Program-made: the position numbers and the translations under genes | Shown: positions 9,402-17,493 of the stretch, one piece after another | Numbering within the stretch: the first letter of the stretch is position 1 | Layout of the letters: each line of letters starts with the position of its first letter | Notes under the pieces: model-generated | The model's database searches: none | Told to the model about the DNA's origin: nothing | The model's input: only the letters and a program-made list of their open reading frames with translations | Assembly (NCBI GenBank): GCA_016649795.1 | Contig: JAENWZ010000001.1 | Location: forward strand, 1 to 43,296 | Length of the DNA: 43,296 nt | Direction: 5' to 3' | DNA from: Proteiniphilum sp. | GTDB taxonomy: Bacteria > Bacteroidota > Bacteroidia > Bacteroidales > Dysgonomonadaceae

Positions 9402-10471
9402 TAAAGCATCTTTACAAAATCCTCAAAGAAAAACCTTGTGTCGGTAGGTCCCCCGGCAGCTTCGGGATGAAACTGTACCGAGAAGAAGGGTTTGGTTTTG
9501 TGCCGTATCCCCTCGTTGGTACCGTCGTTCATGTTCACGAAGTAAGGCTCCCACTCTGTTCCCAGGAGCGATTCATCCACGGCGTAACCATGGTTTTGCG
9601 AGGTGATGAAACAGGTATTTGTTCCCACTTTCCGTACCGGTTGATTGTGGCTGCGGTGCCCGTATTTCAGCTTGTAGGTGCTGGCTCCCGCCGCCTTGGA
9701 GAGGAGTTGGTTTCCCATGCAGATGCCGAAAACGGGCTTCTCCTTTTGCATCGCCTCACGGATATGATCTACTGTGATCCTGCAATAATCGGGATTACCG
9801 GGTCCGTTGGAGATAAAGAGACCGTCATAATTGATATGGCTGAAATCATAATCCCACGGTACCTGGATCAGCCGGATCTTCTCTTTGATGAGCTCCCGTA
9901 CGATGTTCAGCTTCACACCACAATCGATCAGCACCACCTTCTTCTCTCCCTGCCCATATTCGATCACCTCTTTGCAGCTCACTTTTGCCACCTGGTTCTC
10001 GTTCTCCGGATCGTAAAAACCCACCTCATTCTCCTCGTCATATACTATCTTGCCCAGCATGGATCCTTTTTCCCTCAGTATCTTGGTGAGCATGCGCGTA
10101 TCAACACCGTAGATCCCGGGAATACCCTCTTCCTTCAGCCATGCTCCAAGGCTTTTCTCTCCGTTCCAGTGCGAATAATCGTCGCAATAATCCTGTACGA
10201 TGAGTCCGTTTACGTGGATCCGTTCGGACTCAAAAAAATCGGAAACTCCGTTTGTTTCGCTCTGGGCGGGAACTCCGTAATTTCCGATGATGGGATATGT
10301 AAGTGTTAAAATCTGTCCTTCGTAAGAGGGGTCTGTCAGGCTCTCGGGGTAACCGACCATGGCCGTATTGAAAACCACTTCTCCCGATGATGCCTTATGA
10401 GCTCCAAACGATTGTCCGTGAAAAACTAACCCGTTTTCAAGGATCAACCGCACCGGTTTGTCTCTGTGCAT
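9401..10471 (-). CDS. carA: Carbamoyl-phosphate synthase small (glutamine amidotransferase) subunit
   Basis: This 356-residue CarA hydrolyses glutamine and passes ammonia to CarB. The N-terminal CPSase small-chain domain has FNTAMVGYPESLTDPSY. The class I glutamine amidotransferase domain follows, with GLFISNGPGNPDYC, the nucleophile elbow GICMGNQLL (Cys) and the His/Glu pair in SVQFHPEAAGGP. All three triad residues are present. It is the first gene of the carA-carB-carB operon, with a strong promoter about 50 nt upstream, and its stop overlaps the next start by one base. No uracil- or arginine-responsive leader was recognised. Confidence 0.96.
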   Translation of the reverse strand: MHRDKPVRLILENGLVFHGQSFGAHKASSGEVVFNTAMVGYPESLTDPSYEGQILTLTYPIIGNYGVPAQSETNGVSDFFESERIHVNGLIVQDYCDDYSHWNGEKSLGAWLKEEGIPGIYGVDTRMLTKILREKGSMLGKIVYDEENEVGFYDPENENQVAKVSCKEVIEYGQGEKKVVLIDCGVKLNIVRELIKEKIRLIQVPWDYDFSHINYDGLFISNGPGNPDYCRITVDHIREAMQKEKPVFGICMGNQLLSKAAGASTYKLKYGHRSHNQPVRKVGTNTCFITSQNHGYAVDESLLGTEWEPYFVNMNDGTNEGIRHKTKPFFSVQFHPEAAGGPTDTRFFFEDFVKML

Positions 10472-10837
10472 AGTGCCTATATTGTTTTGTTGAATTGATA
10501 CCTTCAGATATTAAGATACAAAGGTAAAAAAAAATCTGAAACGTTACAATAGTCCGGCCACATTGGATAAAACATTTTATGAAGGATCCGTAGAGTGAAG
10601 AGAGGCTCTTCTGCCAAAAAAAGTTGTATATTACAGTTTTATTGAACGCTGGGCCTGTTATTAATAAAATTGTTTCCGAAAGGTGACTTTAAAACTATTT
10701 GATCAACAAACGACATGAAATACCAACGTTTCTATATTTTTAACAAAATTAAATCGCTTTCAACTGTTTATAGAGGTGTAATCTTATACAATGAGTATAA
10801 ATGTACAGACAGCATATAATTTTTAGCCAGTATAAAT
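10472..10837. other. Divergent intergenic region carA / glycosyltransferase cluster
   Basis: This 366-nt AT-rich region holds the carA promoter on the minus strand. For the + strand glycosyltransferase operon only weak matches are seen, such as TATATTTT at 10733-10740, without a spaced -33 element. No reading frame or RNA gene is convincing here. Confidence 0.5.
10519..10549 (-). promoter_or_regulatory. Promoter of the carA-carB-carB operon
   Basis: On the minus strand, TTG (10549-10547) is followed after exactly 20 nt by TACCTTTG (10526-10519), a perfect match to the Bacteroidetes TAnnTTTG -7 element. The predicted transcript start is about 40 nt before the carA ATG. Confidence 0.75.
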
Positions 10838-13057
10838 ATGAATAAGATCGCAATAATTGGGAATTATCCCCCCCGTAAATGTGGTATTGCCACGTTTACA
10901 AAAGATTTAAATGACGGAATAAAGGAGAATGGTGTGACCACAGCAGTGGTTGCGATGAATGACGGTTTAAACCGGTATGATTATCCGGACGATGTGGTCT
11001 TTGAAATTGAACAGAATGTGATGGCATCCTACATCAACGCCGCCGAATATCTGAATTCAAATAACTTTGATGCGGTGATCGTGCAGCATGAATTTGGCAT
11101 TTATGGTGGCCAGGACGGTATACACATTATTCAATTGCTGAAGCGTCTACGCATACCCGTAGTCACCACGCTGCATACGGTGATAGACGATCCCACAGAA
11201 AACCAGAGAGTAGTGGTCAATGAGCTCGCACGCATCTCAGAAAAACTCGTTTGTATCTCACAAAAAGGGATTGAACTGCTACATACTATCTACGGTATCC
11301 CCGAATCAAAATGTCTGCACATACACCATGGTGTGCATCAAAAAAGGACTATTGATATCTATAGTTTGAGAAAGAAGCTGGGTGTGGAGAATAAAAAGGT
11401 GTTGCTCACCTTTGGTCTTCTTTCCAGAAACAAATCAATCGAGGTAGTTATCAACGCATTACCTGATGTGGTGAAAAAACATCCCGACACAGTCTATATT
11501 GTTCTGGGGGCTACACACCCACATGTAGTAAAGCATGAGGGGGAAGACTACCGGCTCATGCTCATCAGGCTTGTGAATAAATTGAAACTGGAGAAGAATG
11601 TGATCTTTATTAATCGGTTCGTCTCCAATGAGGAGCTCTTCAGTTACCTGGAATTGTGTGATATTTATGTGATTCCCTACCTGGGTGAAAAACAGATCTC
11701 ATCGGGGACACTCATCTATACCATGGGAGCGGCCAGGCCCATCATCTCCACACCCTTTTGGTATGCCAAAGAGATGCTCGCCAATGAGAGAGGGTTGTTA
11801 TTCGATTTCAAAAGTTCGGATCAGCTGAGCGAAAAAATAAATGCACTCCTTGGTGATGAAGAGAAAAGAAAGACCATCGCGCAGAATGCATTTAACCTGG
11901 CCAAGGAGTGCTATTGGCCCAAGATCGGTCAACAGTATTATGATCTTGTAGACCGGATGATTGCAGAAGACAAAGTAAGAGCCAGCGCTGAGCCGCTGCC
12001 GGTAATGGAGTCCAAGTTTGTCCTTCCTCCCATCAACCTGGATCATTTTCGTTTCTTAACGGACTACACGGGCATCTTGCAGCATGCCAAATACAATGTA
12101 CCCGACAGGAATCATGGCTATTGTACGGACGATAATGCCCGGGCACTGCTGTTGACGGTGATGCTGCAGAACGAGGTGCAGGATGTGGATGAAGTAAACA
12201 GGCTCACCAGCATATACTTGTCGTTTCTCGATTACGCGTACAATCCCCTCAACGGGAAGTTCAGAAATTTTATGAACTATGAAAGAATGTGGCTGGATAA
12301 GGAAGGGTCGGAGGACTGCATTGGCCGTGTAACCTGGGCCATGGGATTCACATCGGCCTACACCAATGTGTGCAATTTTCATTATCATTCCAACCACTTG
12401 TTTGAAAGGGTACTGGAATCAATAGAGACGTTAACCCATCCGCGGGCCTTGTCCTACGCGACACTGGGGTTGGTACATCATGCCAAAGTGCATGAAGCAG
12501 ATACAGTGATTGAGAAACTGGCACACTGTTCAATGAAACTCTACGCCATGTTTGATAAAACCATTGATGAGGAATGGCTCTGGTTCGATGAAAAGGTGAG
12601 TTATGCCAACAGCCGCATCCCCCATGCCATGATCCATGCAGGGATGTTTTTAAATGACAAGTTGATGACTCAACGGGGATTGAAAGTGCTGGATTGGCTC
12701 ATAGAAAAACAATTCAGCAATGGCATCTTCTCCCCCGTAGGCAATAACGGGTGGCTGACCCCACAAGGAAAGGCACCGTTCGATCAGCAGCCGCTTGAAG
12801 CCAATGGCATGATAGATGCCTGCCTACAGGCAGAGGCTTATGTGAAGGATGGGACCTATGCCGATTATGCACTGAAAGCTTTTTATTGGTTCACAGGTGA
12901 GAATGAGTGCGCACAGCCGGTCTATGATTTTGCCACGGGTGGTTGTCGTGACGGTCTTCATCCGGGTGGGGTGAACCTGAACCAGGGGGCAGAGTCGACC
13001 ATCTCATGGCTTATGTCATTGATGAGCATTTCATTTTATCTCCGCAACAAAAAATAA
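10838..13057 (+). CDS. GT4-type glycosyltransferase fused to an (alpha/alpha)-toroid-like C-terminal domain
   Basis: A 739-residue two-part protein without a signal peptide, hence cytosolic. Residues 1 to ~380 form a GT-B glycosyltransferase of the GT4 type. It opens IIGNYPPRKCGIATFTKDL, has TTLHTVIDDPT and FGLLSRNKSIEVVI, and a donor-site region EKQISSGTLIYTMGAARP. In that region the usual EX7E motif has Leu in place of its second Glu. Residues ~390-739 form a helical domain with repeated aromatic and acidic phrases (NHGYCTDDNARALL, EDCIGRVTWAMGF, PFDQQPLEANGMIDA). It looks like an (alpha/alpha)6 toroid, as in many glycosidases and epimerases. The fusion suggests that one polypeptide both transfers and binds or trims a sugar. 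It is first in a tight three-gene cluster with GH130 and another GT4. Substrate unknown; mannose is plausible from the GH130 partner. Confidence 0.82.
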   Translation: MNKIAIIGNYPPRKCGIATFTKDLNDGIKENGVTTAVVAMNDGLNRYDYPDDVVFEIEQNVMASYINAAEYLNSNNFDAVIVQHEFGIYGGQDGIHIIQLLKRLRIPVVTTLHTVIDDPTENQRVVVNELARISEKLVCISQKGIELLHTIYGIPESKCLHIHHGVHQKRTIDIYSLRKKLGVENKKVLLTFGLLSRNKSIEVVINALPDVVKKHPDTVYIVLGATHPHVVKHEGEDYRLMLIRLVNKLKLEKNVIFINRFVSNEELFSYLELCDIYVIPYLGEKQISSGTLIYTMGAARPIISTPFWYAKEMLANERGLLFDFKSSDQLSEKINALLGDEEKRKTIAQNAFNLAKECYWPKIGQQYYDLVDRMIAEDKVRASAEPLPVMESKFVLPPINLDHFRFLTDYTGILQHAKYNVPDRNHGYCTDDNARALLLTVMLQNEVQDVDEVNRLTSIYLSFLDYAYNPLNGKFRNFMNYERMWLDKEGSEDCIGRVTWAMGFTSAYTNVCNFHYHSNHLFERVLESIETLTHPRALSYATLGLVHHAKVHEADTVIEKLAHCSMKLYAMFDKTIDEEWLWFDEKVSYANSRIPHAMIHAGMFLNDKLMTQRGLKVLDWLIEKQFSNGIFSPVGNNGWLTPQGKAPFDQQPLEANGMIDACLQAEAYVKDGTYADYALKAFYWFTGENECAQPVYDFATGGCRDGLHPGGVNLNQGAESTISWLMSLMSISFYLRNKK

Positions 13058-13065
13058 TTACACGT

Positions 13066-14508
13066 ATGATACAAATGCATAGGCATCCCATAAAAATTTT
13101 TCCCTCCTCGAGGCGTACACTTGTTCGGCCCTTTATACCGAGCAACAAATCCCAAGTGGAGCATATCCTTTTCAGAGCTTTCTCCACCTCTAAAAAAGAG
13201 AGAAAGTATATACTCGATAGTATTTATGAACGGATTGAAGTGCCTCTGAAGACAATCCAATATATATTCCTGAAGCATTACGAAAACATTCAGCATCGGA
13301 TACCGACCAACCTGGAAATGACCGATGAGAACAAACGGTTCATCGGCGCTTTCTTCACCCAACAATATGCGCTGGAATCAACGGCACTTTTCAATCCTTC
13401 CATCGTCACACATCCTGTGCAGGATAGAGAGGGTGTACTACGCTTTATCATCAGCCTTCGGGCCATCGGTGAAGGTCATATTTCATCCATCACCTTCATG
13501 GAGGGAGAGATCGATTCCGATTTCAATATCACAGTGGCAGAAAACTCCCCTGTCATTTATGAGCCGGAACGCACCGAGCATAATTATGAAAAAGAGCTGT
13601 TCATAAGAAAAGCACATGAGCTGGGTATCCTGACAAATTTGAACAGATCCATGTTTGATAGGATGTCCGATGAGTTTTCTTATGATGAGCTTACGAGAGA
13701 AATAAATAGAACATTCAAAGAGAATACCACCGCCAGCACAGAAGAGCTGGAGGTTTCCATGAATAATATCCGGTCGCTGGCATTGTCAAATTTCTCCCTC
13801 AATTTTACGACGGATAATATCTCCGAGCGGGCTATCTATCCGGCATCACCCTCACAGAGTAACGGGTTGGAGGATGCTCGTTTTGTGCAGTTCACACGTG
13901 ACGACCAGAGTGTGATCTACTACGCTACCTTTACGGCTTATAACGGAAAGACCATCATGCCTGAGATGCTTGAGACAGAAGATTTCAAAGAGTTTAAAAT
14001 TTCCACGCTGAATGGTCCGGCAGTCAAAAACAAAGGGATGGCTCTTTTTCCGCGGAAAATAAACGGTTATTACATGATGCTGGGTCGTCAGGACAACGAA
14101 TCACTCTATATCATGAAATCGGACAACCTCTATTTCTGGTATGAATATCAGTCATTGATGAAACCGACCTACGAGTGGGAGCTGATACAGATAGGTAACT
14201 GCGGATCACCCATAGAGATTGAAGAGGGTTGGCTGGTGATCACCCACGGTGTGGGTCCTGTGAGAACCTATTCCCTCGGAGCTGTATTGCTCAATAAAGA
14301 GGATCCGCTGAAGGTGATAGGGCGTCTGAAAGAGCCATTGCTTACACCGACAAAAGAGGAGAGCGCGGGCTATGTTCCCAACGTGATTTACACCTGTGGT
14401 GCGATGGTTGTCAACCGCACACTGGTATTGCCCTATGCCATCGGGGACGTGATGACGACCTTTGCCACTATCAGTGTAGATGAGTTACTTCTTGAAATGA
14501 AGAAATGA
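13066..14508 (+). CDS. GH130-family glycoside phosphorylase/hydrolase
   Basis: The frame is open from 13006, but that start overlaps the previous gene by 52 nt. ATG 13066 (MIQMHRHPIKIF) begins 8 nt after the upstream stop and gives 480 residues, so it is preferred. An ~110-residue helical N-terminal part precedes a five-bladed-propeller GH130 core. The core shows ALFNPSIVTHP, FIISLRAIGEGH, the conserved GLEDARF (Asp the likely general acid), KGMALFPRKINGYYMM, NCGSPIEIEEGWLVITHGVG, and GYVPNVIYTCGAMV near the end. GH130 enzymes phosphorolyse or hydrolyse beta-mannosides. No signal peptide is seen, so it acts in the cytosol. It sits between two glycosyltransferases, which suggests turnover of the glycan they make. 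Phosphorylase versus hydrolase cannot be settled by eye. Confidence 0.85.
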   Translation: MIQMHRHPIKIFPSSRRTLVRPFIPSNKSQVEHILFRAFSTSKKERKYILDSIYERIEVPLKTIQYIFLKHYENIQHRIPTNLEMTDENKRFIGAFFTQQYALESTALFNPSIVTHPVQDREGVLRFIISLRAIGEGHISSITFMEGEIDSDFNITVAENSPVIYEPERTEHNYEKELFIRKAHELGILTNLNRSMFDRMSDEFSYDELTREINRTFKENTTASTEELEVSMNNIRSLALSNFSLNFTTDNISERAIYPASPSQSNGLEDARFVQFTRDDQSVIYYATFTAYNGKTIMPEMLETEDFKEFKISTLNGPAVKNKGMALFPRKINGYYMMLGRQDNESLYIMKSDNLYFWYEYQSLMKPTYEWELIQIGNCGSPIEIEEGWLVITHGVGPVRTYSLGAVLLNKEDPLKVIGRLKEPLLTPTKEESAGYVPNVIYTCGAMVVNRTLVLPYAIGDVMTTFATISVDELLLEMKK

Positions 14509-14512
14509 AGAA

Positions 14513-15526
14513 ATGAAAATAGCAATGTTGTCTCCCATCGCCTGGCGAACACCTCCTGTGCATTACGGTCCTTGGGAACTGGTCACTTCACTGTTGACCG
14601 AAGAATTGGTGAAGAACGGAGTGGATGTAACTCTCTTCGCTACTGGTGACTCCATGACAGGAGCCACGCTGAAATGGGTATGTCCAAAGGGGTACGAGGA
14701 GGACAGGAGCATCGATCCCAAGGTGTGGGAGTGCCTGCATATCTCCAACTGCTTCGATCATGCAGATGAGTTTGATATTATCCATAACCAGTTTGATTTC
14801 CTCCCTTTATCGTACGCGGGATTGACAGACAGACCGGTTGTAACGACCATCCACGGCTTCTCTTCTCCACGGATCATGCCGGTCTTCAGGAAGTATAATC
14901 ACCGCACACACTATGTGTCGATCAGTAATGCAGACCGGTCGCCCGAGCTGGATTATATCGCCACCATTCACCACGGTATCGACACCGACAGCTTTACCTA
15001 TAATTACAATCCCCGGGGCGATTATATGCTCTATTACGGGCGTATTCACCCTGACAAAGGGACAAAAGAGGCGGTAGAGATAGCGCAAGCCCTGGATATG
15101 CGTTTAATCATCGCCGGGATCATTCAGGATGATGCCTATTTCAACATCCATGTGAAACCTTTTCTGAAGGAGGGCAAGATTGAATATATCGGCAGTGTTG
15201 GCGATGACAGGCGCGATGCATTGCTGGGCAATGCCCTGCTGCTGCTGCATCCGATCAGCTTCAGTGAGCCTTTCGGCCTCTCCATCGTGGAGGCGATGGC
15301 ATGCGGCACACCGGTAGTGGCATTTAATAAGGGAAGCATGCCTGAACTGATCAGGGATGGGGAGACCGGCTTCCTGGTGGAGAACATGGAGGAAGCCATC
15401 GTGAAGATCAAAAAAATAGACAGTGTCAGCCGCCACTCCTGCAGAGTGCATGTGGAGCAAAACTTCAGCAAGGAGATCATGGCGAAGCGTTACATCGAAG
15501 TATACAACAAGATTTTAAAAGGATAA
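14513..15526 (+). CDS. GT4-family glycosyltransferase
   Basis: A 337-residue GT-B glycosyltransferase without a signal peptide. It opens KIAMLSPIAWRTPPVHYGPWE, where the glycine-containing loop binds the donor or acceptor. It has VVTTIHGFSSP, IHHGIDTDSF and YYGRIHPDKGTKEAV. The classical EX7E motif is in SEPFGLSIVEAMACGTPVV, followed by GSMPELIRDGETGFLV. All expected retaining GT4 elements are present. It starts 4 nt after the GH130 stop in an ATGA-rich junction, so it is almost certainly co-transcribed and coupled. It is the last gene of the GT4-GH130-GT4 cluster. Donor and acceptor are unknown. Confidence 0.88.
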   Translation: MKIAMLSPIAWRTPPVHYGPWELVTSLLTEELVKNGVDVTLFATGDSMTGATLKWVCPKGYEEDRSIDPKVWECLHISNCFDHADEFDIIHNQFDFLPLSYAGLTDRPVVTTIHGFSSPRIMPVFRKYNHRTHYVSISNADRSPELDYIATIHHGIDTDSFTYNYNPRGDYMLYYGRIHPDKGTKEAVEIAQALDMRLIIAGIIQDDAYFNIHVKPFLKEGKIEYIGSVGDDRRDALLGNALLLLHPISFSEPFGLSIVEAMACGTPVVAFNKGSMPELIRDGETGFLVENMEEAIVKIKKIDSVSRHSCRVHVEQNFSKEIMAKRYIEVYNKILKG

Positions 15527-15579
15527 CTGGTTACAGTAAACAAACGGCTTCCACAACACCTTCACTCCGGTGATCACCA

Positions 15580-15774
15580 TTAGCTCTTCTCTTTACTCAT
15601 GTCTAAGATCCATAAGATTACGCCCACAATCACCACCACGATGGTGATGATGGGGAAAAAACCCAAAATATATTCCCACCCTCTCCATGCTCCGAAAAGG
15701 AGATAACCGCCAGCCAACAATACACCGGCCAGTGTAGCAAGAAGGTTTGCTGTTCTTTTTTTCAGTCGTGCCAT
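15580..15774 (-). CDS. Small two-helix membrane protein, unknown function
   Basis: A 64-residue protein with a basic N-terminus (MARLKKRT). A first hydrophobic segment covers about residues 9-27 (LLATLAGVLLAGGYLLFGA) and a second about 34-57 (YILGFFPIITIVVVIVGVI), followed by a charged tail. The clean two-segment membrane pattern makes it more likely to be a real gene than chance. No family was recognised. It converges on the glycosyltransferase cluster. Confidence 0.55.
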   Translation of the reverse strand: MARLKKRTANLLATLAGVLLAGGYLLFGAWRGWEYILGFFPIITIVVVIVGVILWILDMSKEKS

Positions 15775-15956
15775 AATTTATACTCTTTCTAAATAATAAA
15801 ATTACCGGGGTCAAAATTATACTTTTTCCCCGACATATCAACCCGCAGAGAGGATATATTTCACCATTCACTCTACCGTGAAGAAGCGGGCATCAATCTT
15901 CATCCAAATTCCTTCTCTTTTGGTCTCTAAAAAGAGTCAATATCCGCAAAGATATT

Positions 15957-15964
15957 TATCTTTG
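15957..15964 (+). promoter_or_regulatory. -7 element (TATCTTTG) upstream of SIMPL-domain gene
   Basis: TATCTTTG is a perfect TAnnTTTG match 33 nt before the ATG at 15998. The nearest TTG upstream is too far away (34 nt), so the -33 part is weak. Confidence 0.55.
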
Positions 15965-15997
15965 TAAGTAACTATAGATAATAAAAATCAACTGAGT

Positions 15998-16699
15998 ATG
16001 AAAAACTGGATTATAGAAGCGGTGATTATGGCCGTTGGATTGGCACTGATAGGCTTTATGATCAATGCCGGCATCAGCAATTTTAAAGATAGAGACCGTG
16101 TGGTGAGTGTGAAGGGACTGGCAGAGATGGAGGTAGCGGCAGATAAGGTTGTCTGGCCATTGATGTATAAAGAGTTGGGGAACGATCTTCTGACGTTATA
16201 TAACAATATACAAACAAAAAACAGCACCATCGTCTCATTCCTGAAAGCCAACGGGATCACCGATGAAGAGTTAAGCGTGGCAGCACCGGAGATCATTGAT
16301 ATGGAGGCGGAGCGCTATTCCGCACAAGCCCCTCAATACCGCTACAACGCCACATCGGTTATCACGGTCACCTCTAAAGATGTAGAGAAAGTACGCAAGC
16401 TGATCTCGGGGCAGACAGAATTACTGAAACAAGGTGTTGCTATCACGGGAGGCGATTATCGCTTTAACACCCTTTACGAATTTACAGGGTTGAACGACAT
16501 CAAACCGCAGATGATTGAGGAGGCTACCAAGAATGCGCGACTTGCAGCCGAGAAATTCGCCATCGATTCGGGCAGTAAGCTGGGCAAGATACGGGATGCT
16601 TCACAGGGACAGTTCACCATATCTGACCGGGATGCCAACACCCCTTTTATCAAGAACGTGCGTGTTGTAACGACAGTGAATTATTACTTAAAAAACTAA
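15998..16699 (+). CDS. SIMPL (DUF541) domain protein, membrane-anchored
   Basis: At 233 residues this matches the family length. An N-terminal hydrophobic segment (about residues 5-25, IEAVIMAVGLALIGFMINAG) acts as an anchor or uncleaved signal. It is followed by VVSVKGLAEMEVAADKVVW, the typical start of SIMPL/DUF541 proteins (YggE and BP26 relatives). The C-terminal half has KNARLAAEKFAIDSGSKLGKI and VVTTVNYYLK, also typical. Related proteins are envelope proteins sometimes linked to oxidative stress; the exact role is unknown. It is a single gene with its own -7 element and converges on the Nudix regulator. Confidence 0.85.
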   Translation: MKNWIIEAVIMAVGLALIGFMINAGISNFKDRDRVVSVKGLAEMEVAADKVVWPLMYKELGNDLLTLYNNIQTKNSTIVSFLKANGITDEELSVAAPEIIDMEAERYSAQAPQYRYNATSVITVTSKDVEKVRKLISGQTELLKQGVAITGGDYRFNTLYEFTGLNDIKPQMIEEATKNARLAAEKFAIDSGSKLGKIRDASQGQFTISDRDANTPFIKNVRVVTTVNYYLKN

Positions 16700-16712
16700 T
16701 CAATCTGCTTTC

Positions 16713-17405
16713 TCATAAAGAGAACCGTTTCCCTTCGCTCAGAAATACTTCATATCTTTCGCGGTTGAAAGAGTAGAAGTAGGCACCCCGTTTAGAGCTC
16801 TCTTTGTCTTTGATCTCCAGCTTGTCGAGCAGATCCATCGTACCCAGTTTCTTGCGAAAATTTCGTTTATCCATCGGCATCTGATAGATCGCCTCATAGA
16901 GATCCTGCAAGGCGGGAAGGGTGAATTTTTCGTCGAAGAAATTGAAGATGACCGGCTTTGTGGATACTTTGTACTGAAGCAGTCTCAAGGCGTCATATAC
17001 CATCTGATTGTGGTCGAACACCAGCCGGGGTAACTCTTTAACATTGATCCATCTGGCATCGAACTTACGTGCCAGCGAAGTGTCAAAGTTCTCCATCTTT
17101 ACAAGTGCATAGAAGGCTACCGATATCACCCTGTCACCGATGTCGCGATTGACCTCGCCATAGGCAGCCACCTGTTCCATATAGATATTTTTCTGTTGCG
17201 TGTATCGGTACAACACCTTTTCGGCTGCCCGGGTGAGACTCTCATTCTCTTCCATAAACCCACCCATGAGCGACCATTCGTTTTTCAGTGGTTCCACCGG
17301 ACGGCGGGTGAGCAATACATGAAGTTCTTTTTTCCTGAAACCAAAGATGATGCAATCAACGGCTATCAGAAAATGAGCATTGTTTTCATAATATGTTGGT
17401 ATCAT
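16713..17405 (-). CDS. Nudix-fold transcriptional regulator (NrtR/AraR-like) with degenerate Nudix box
   Basis: A 230-residue protein with an N-terminal Nudix fold (~residues 10-150) and a C-terminal winged-helix-like part (~150-230: FTLPALQDLYEAIYQM, then DKRNFRKKLGTMDLL). This is the layout of the NrtR family, which includes the AraR sugar regulators of Bacteroidetes. The Nudix box should read GX5EX7REUXEEXGU. Here it reads GFMEENESLTRAAEKVLYRYT, so the R-E and E-E positions became K-V and R-Y. Hydrolase activity is therefore unlikely and a ligand-sensing role fits. It lies just downstream of galM-galP-galK on the same strand but behind a terminator. A role as a galactose or arabinose regulator is inference. 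Confidence 0.82.
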   Translation of the reverse strand: MIPTYYENNAHFLIAVDCIIFGFRKKELHVLLTRRPVEPLKNEWSLMGGFMEENESLTRAAEKVLYRYTQQKNIYMEQVAAYGEVNRDIGDRVISVAFYALVKMENFDTSLARKFDARWINVKELPRLVFDHNQMVYDALRLLQYKVSTKPVIFNFFDEKFTLPALQDLYEAIYQMPMDKRNFRKKLGTMDLLDKLEIKDKESSKRGAYFYSFNRERYEVFLSEGKRFSL

Positions 17406-17430
17406 TGCAGATAAGGTAAATAATAAGATT

Positions 17431-17475
17431 AAAAAAGGCTGGAAGCATCACCCCAAAGGGTAACAACTTCCAACC
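17431..17475 (-). terminator. Rho-independent terminator after galK
   Basis: On the minus strand GGTTGGAAG pairs with CTTCCAGCC (outer arms 17467-17475 and 17437-17445). An inner ACCC/GGGT pairing follows, and a run of T (17436-17431) comes immediately after. Position and U-tract fit termination of the gal operon, 19 nt after the galK stop. Confidence 0.82.
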
Positions 17476-17493
17476 TATGTGTAAAAATATGAA

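Noticed and set aside
9341..10309. Open frame of 322 codons antisense to carA
   Set aside because: Opposite strand of carA, with no recognisable domain; carA has a promoter, coupling and intact catalytic residues.
10733..10740. TATATTTT as promoter for the glycosyltransferase cluster
   Set aside because: One base off the -7 consensus, and no TTG at the right spacing; not listed as a feature.
13006..13065. Extended N-terminus of the GH130 protein
   Set aside because: It would overlap the upstream glycosyltransferase by 52 nt, and the extra residues do not look like the family N-terminus; ATG 13066 fits better.
15593..15871. 92-codon frame overlapping the small membrane protein gene
   Set aside because: It is a different frame on the same strand; the 64-residue frame has the cleaner membrane-protein pattern.
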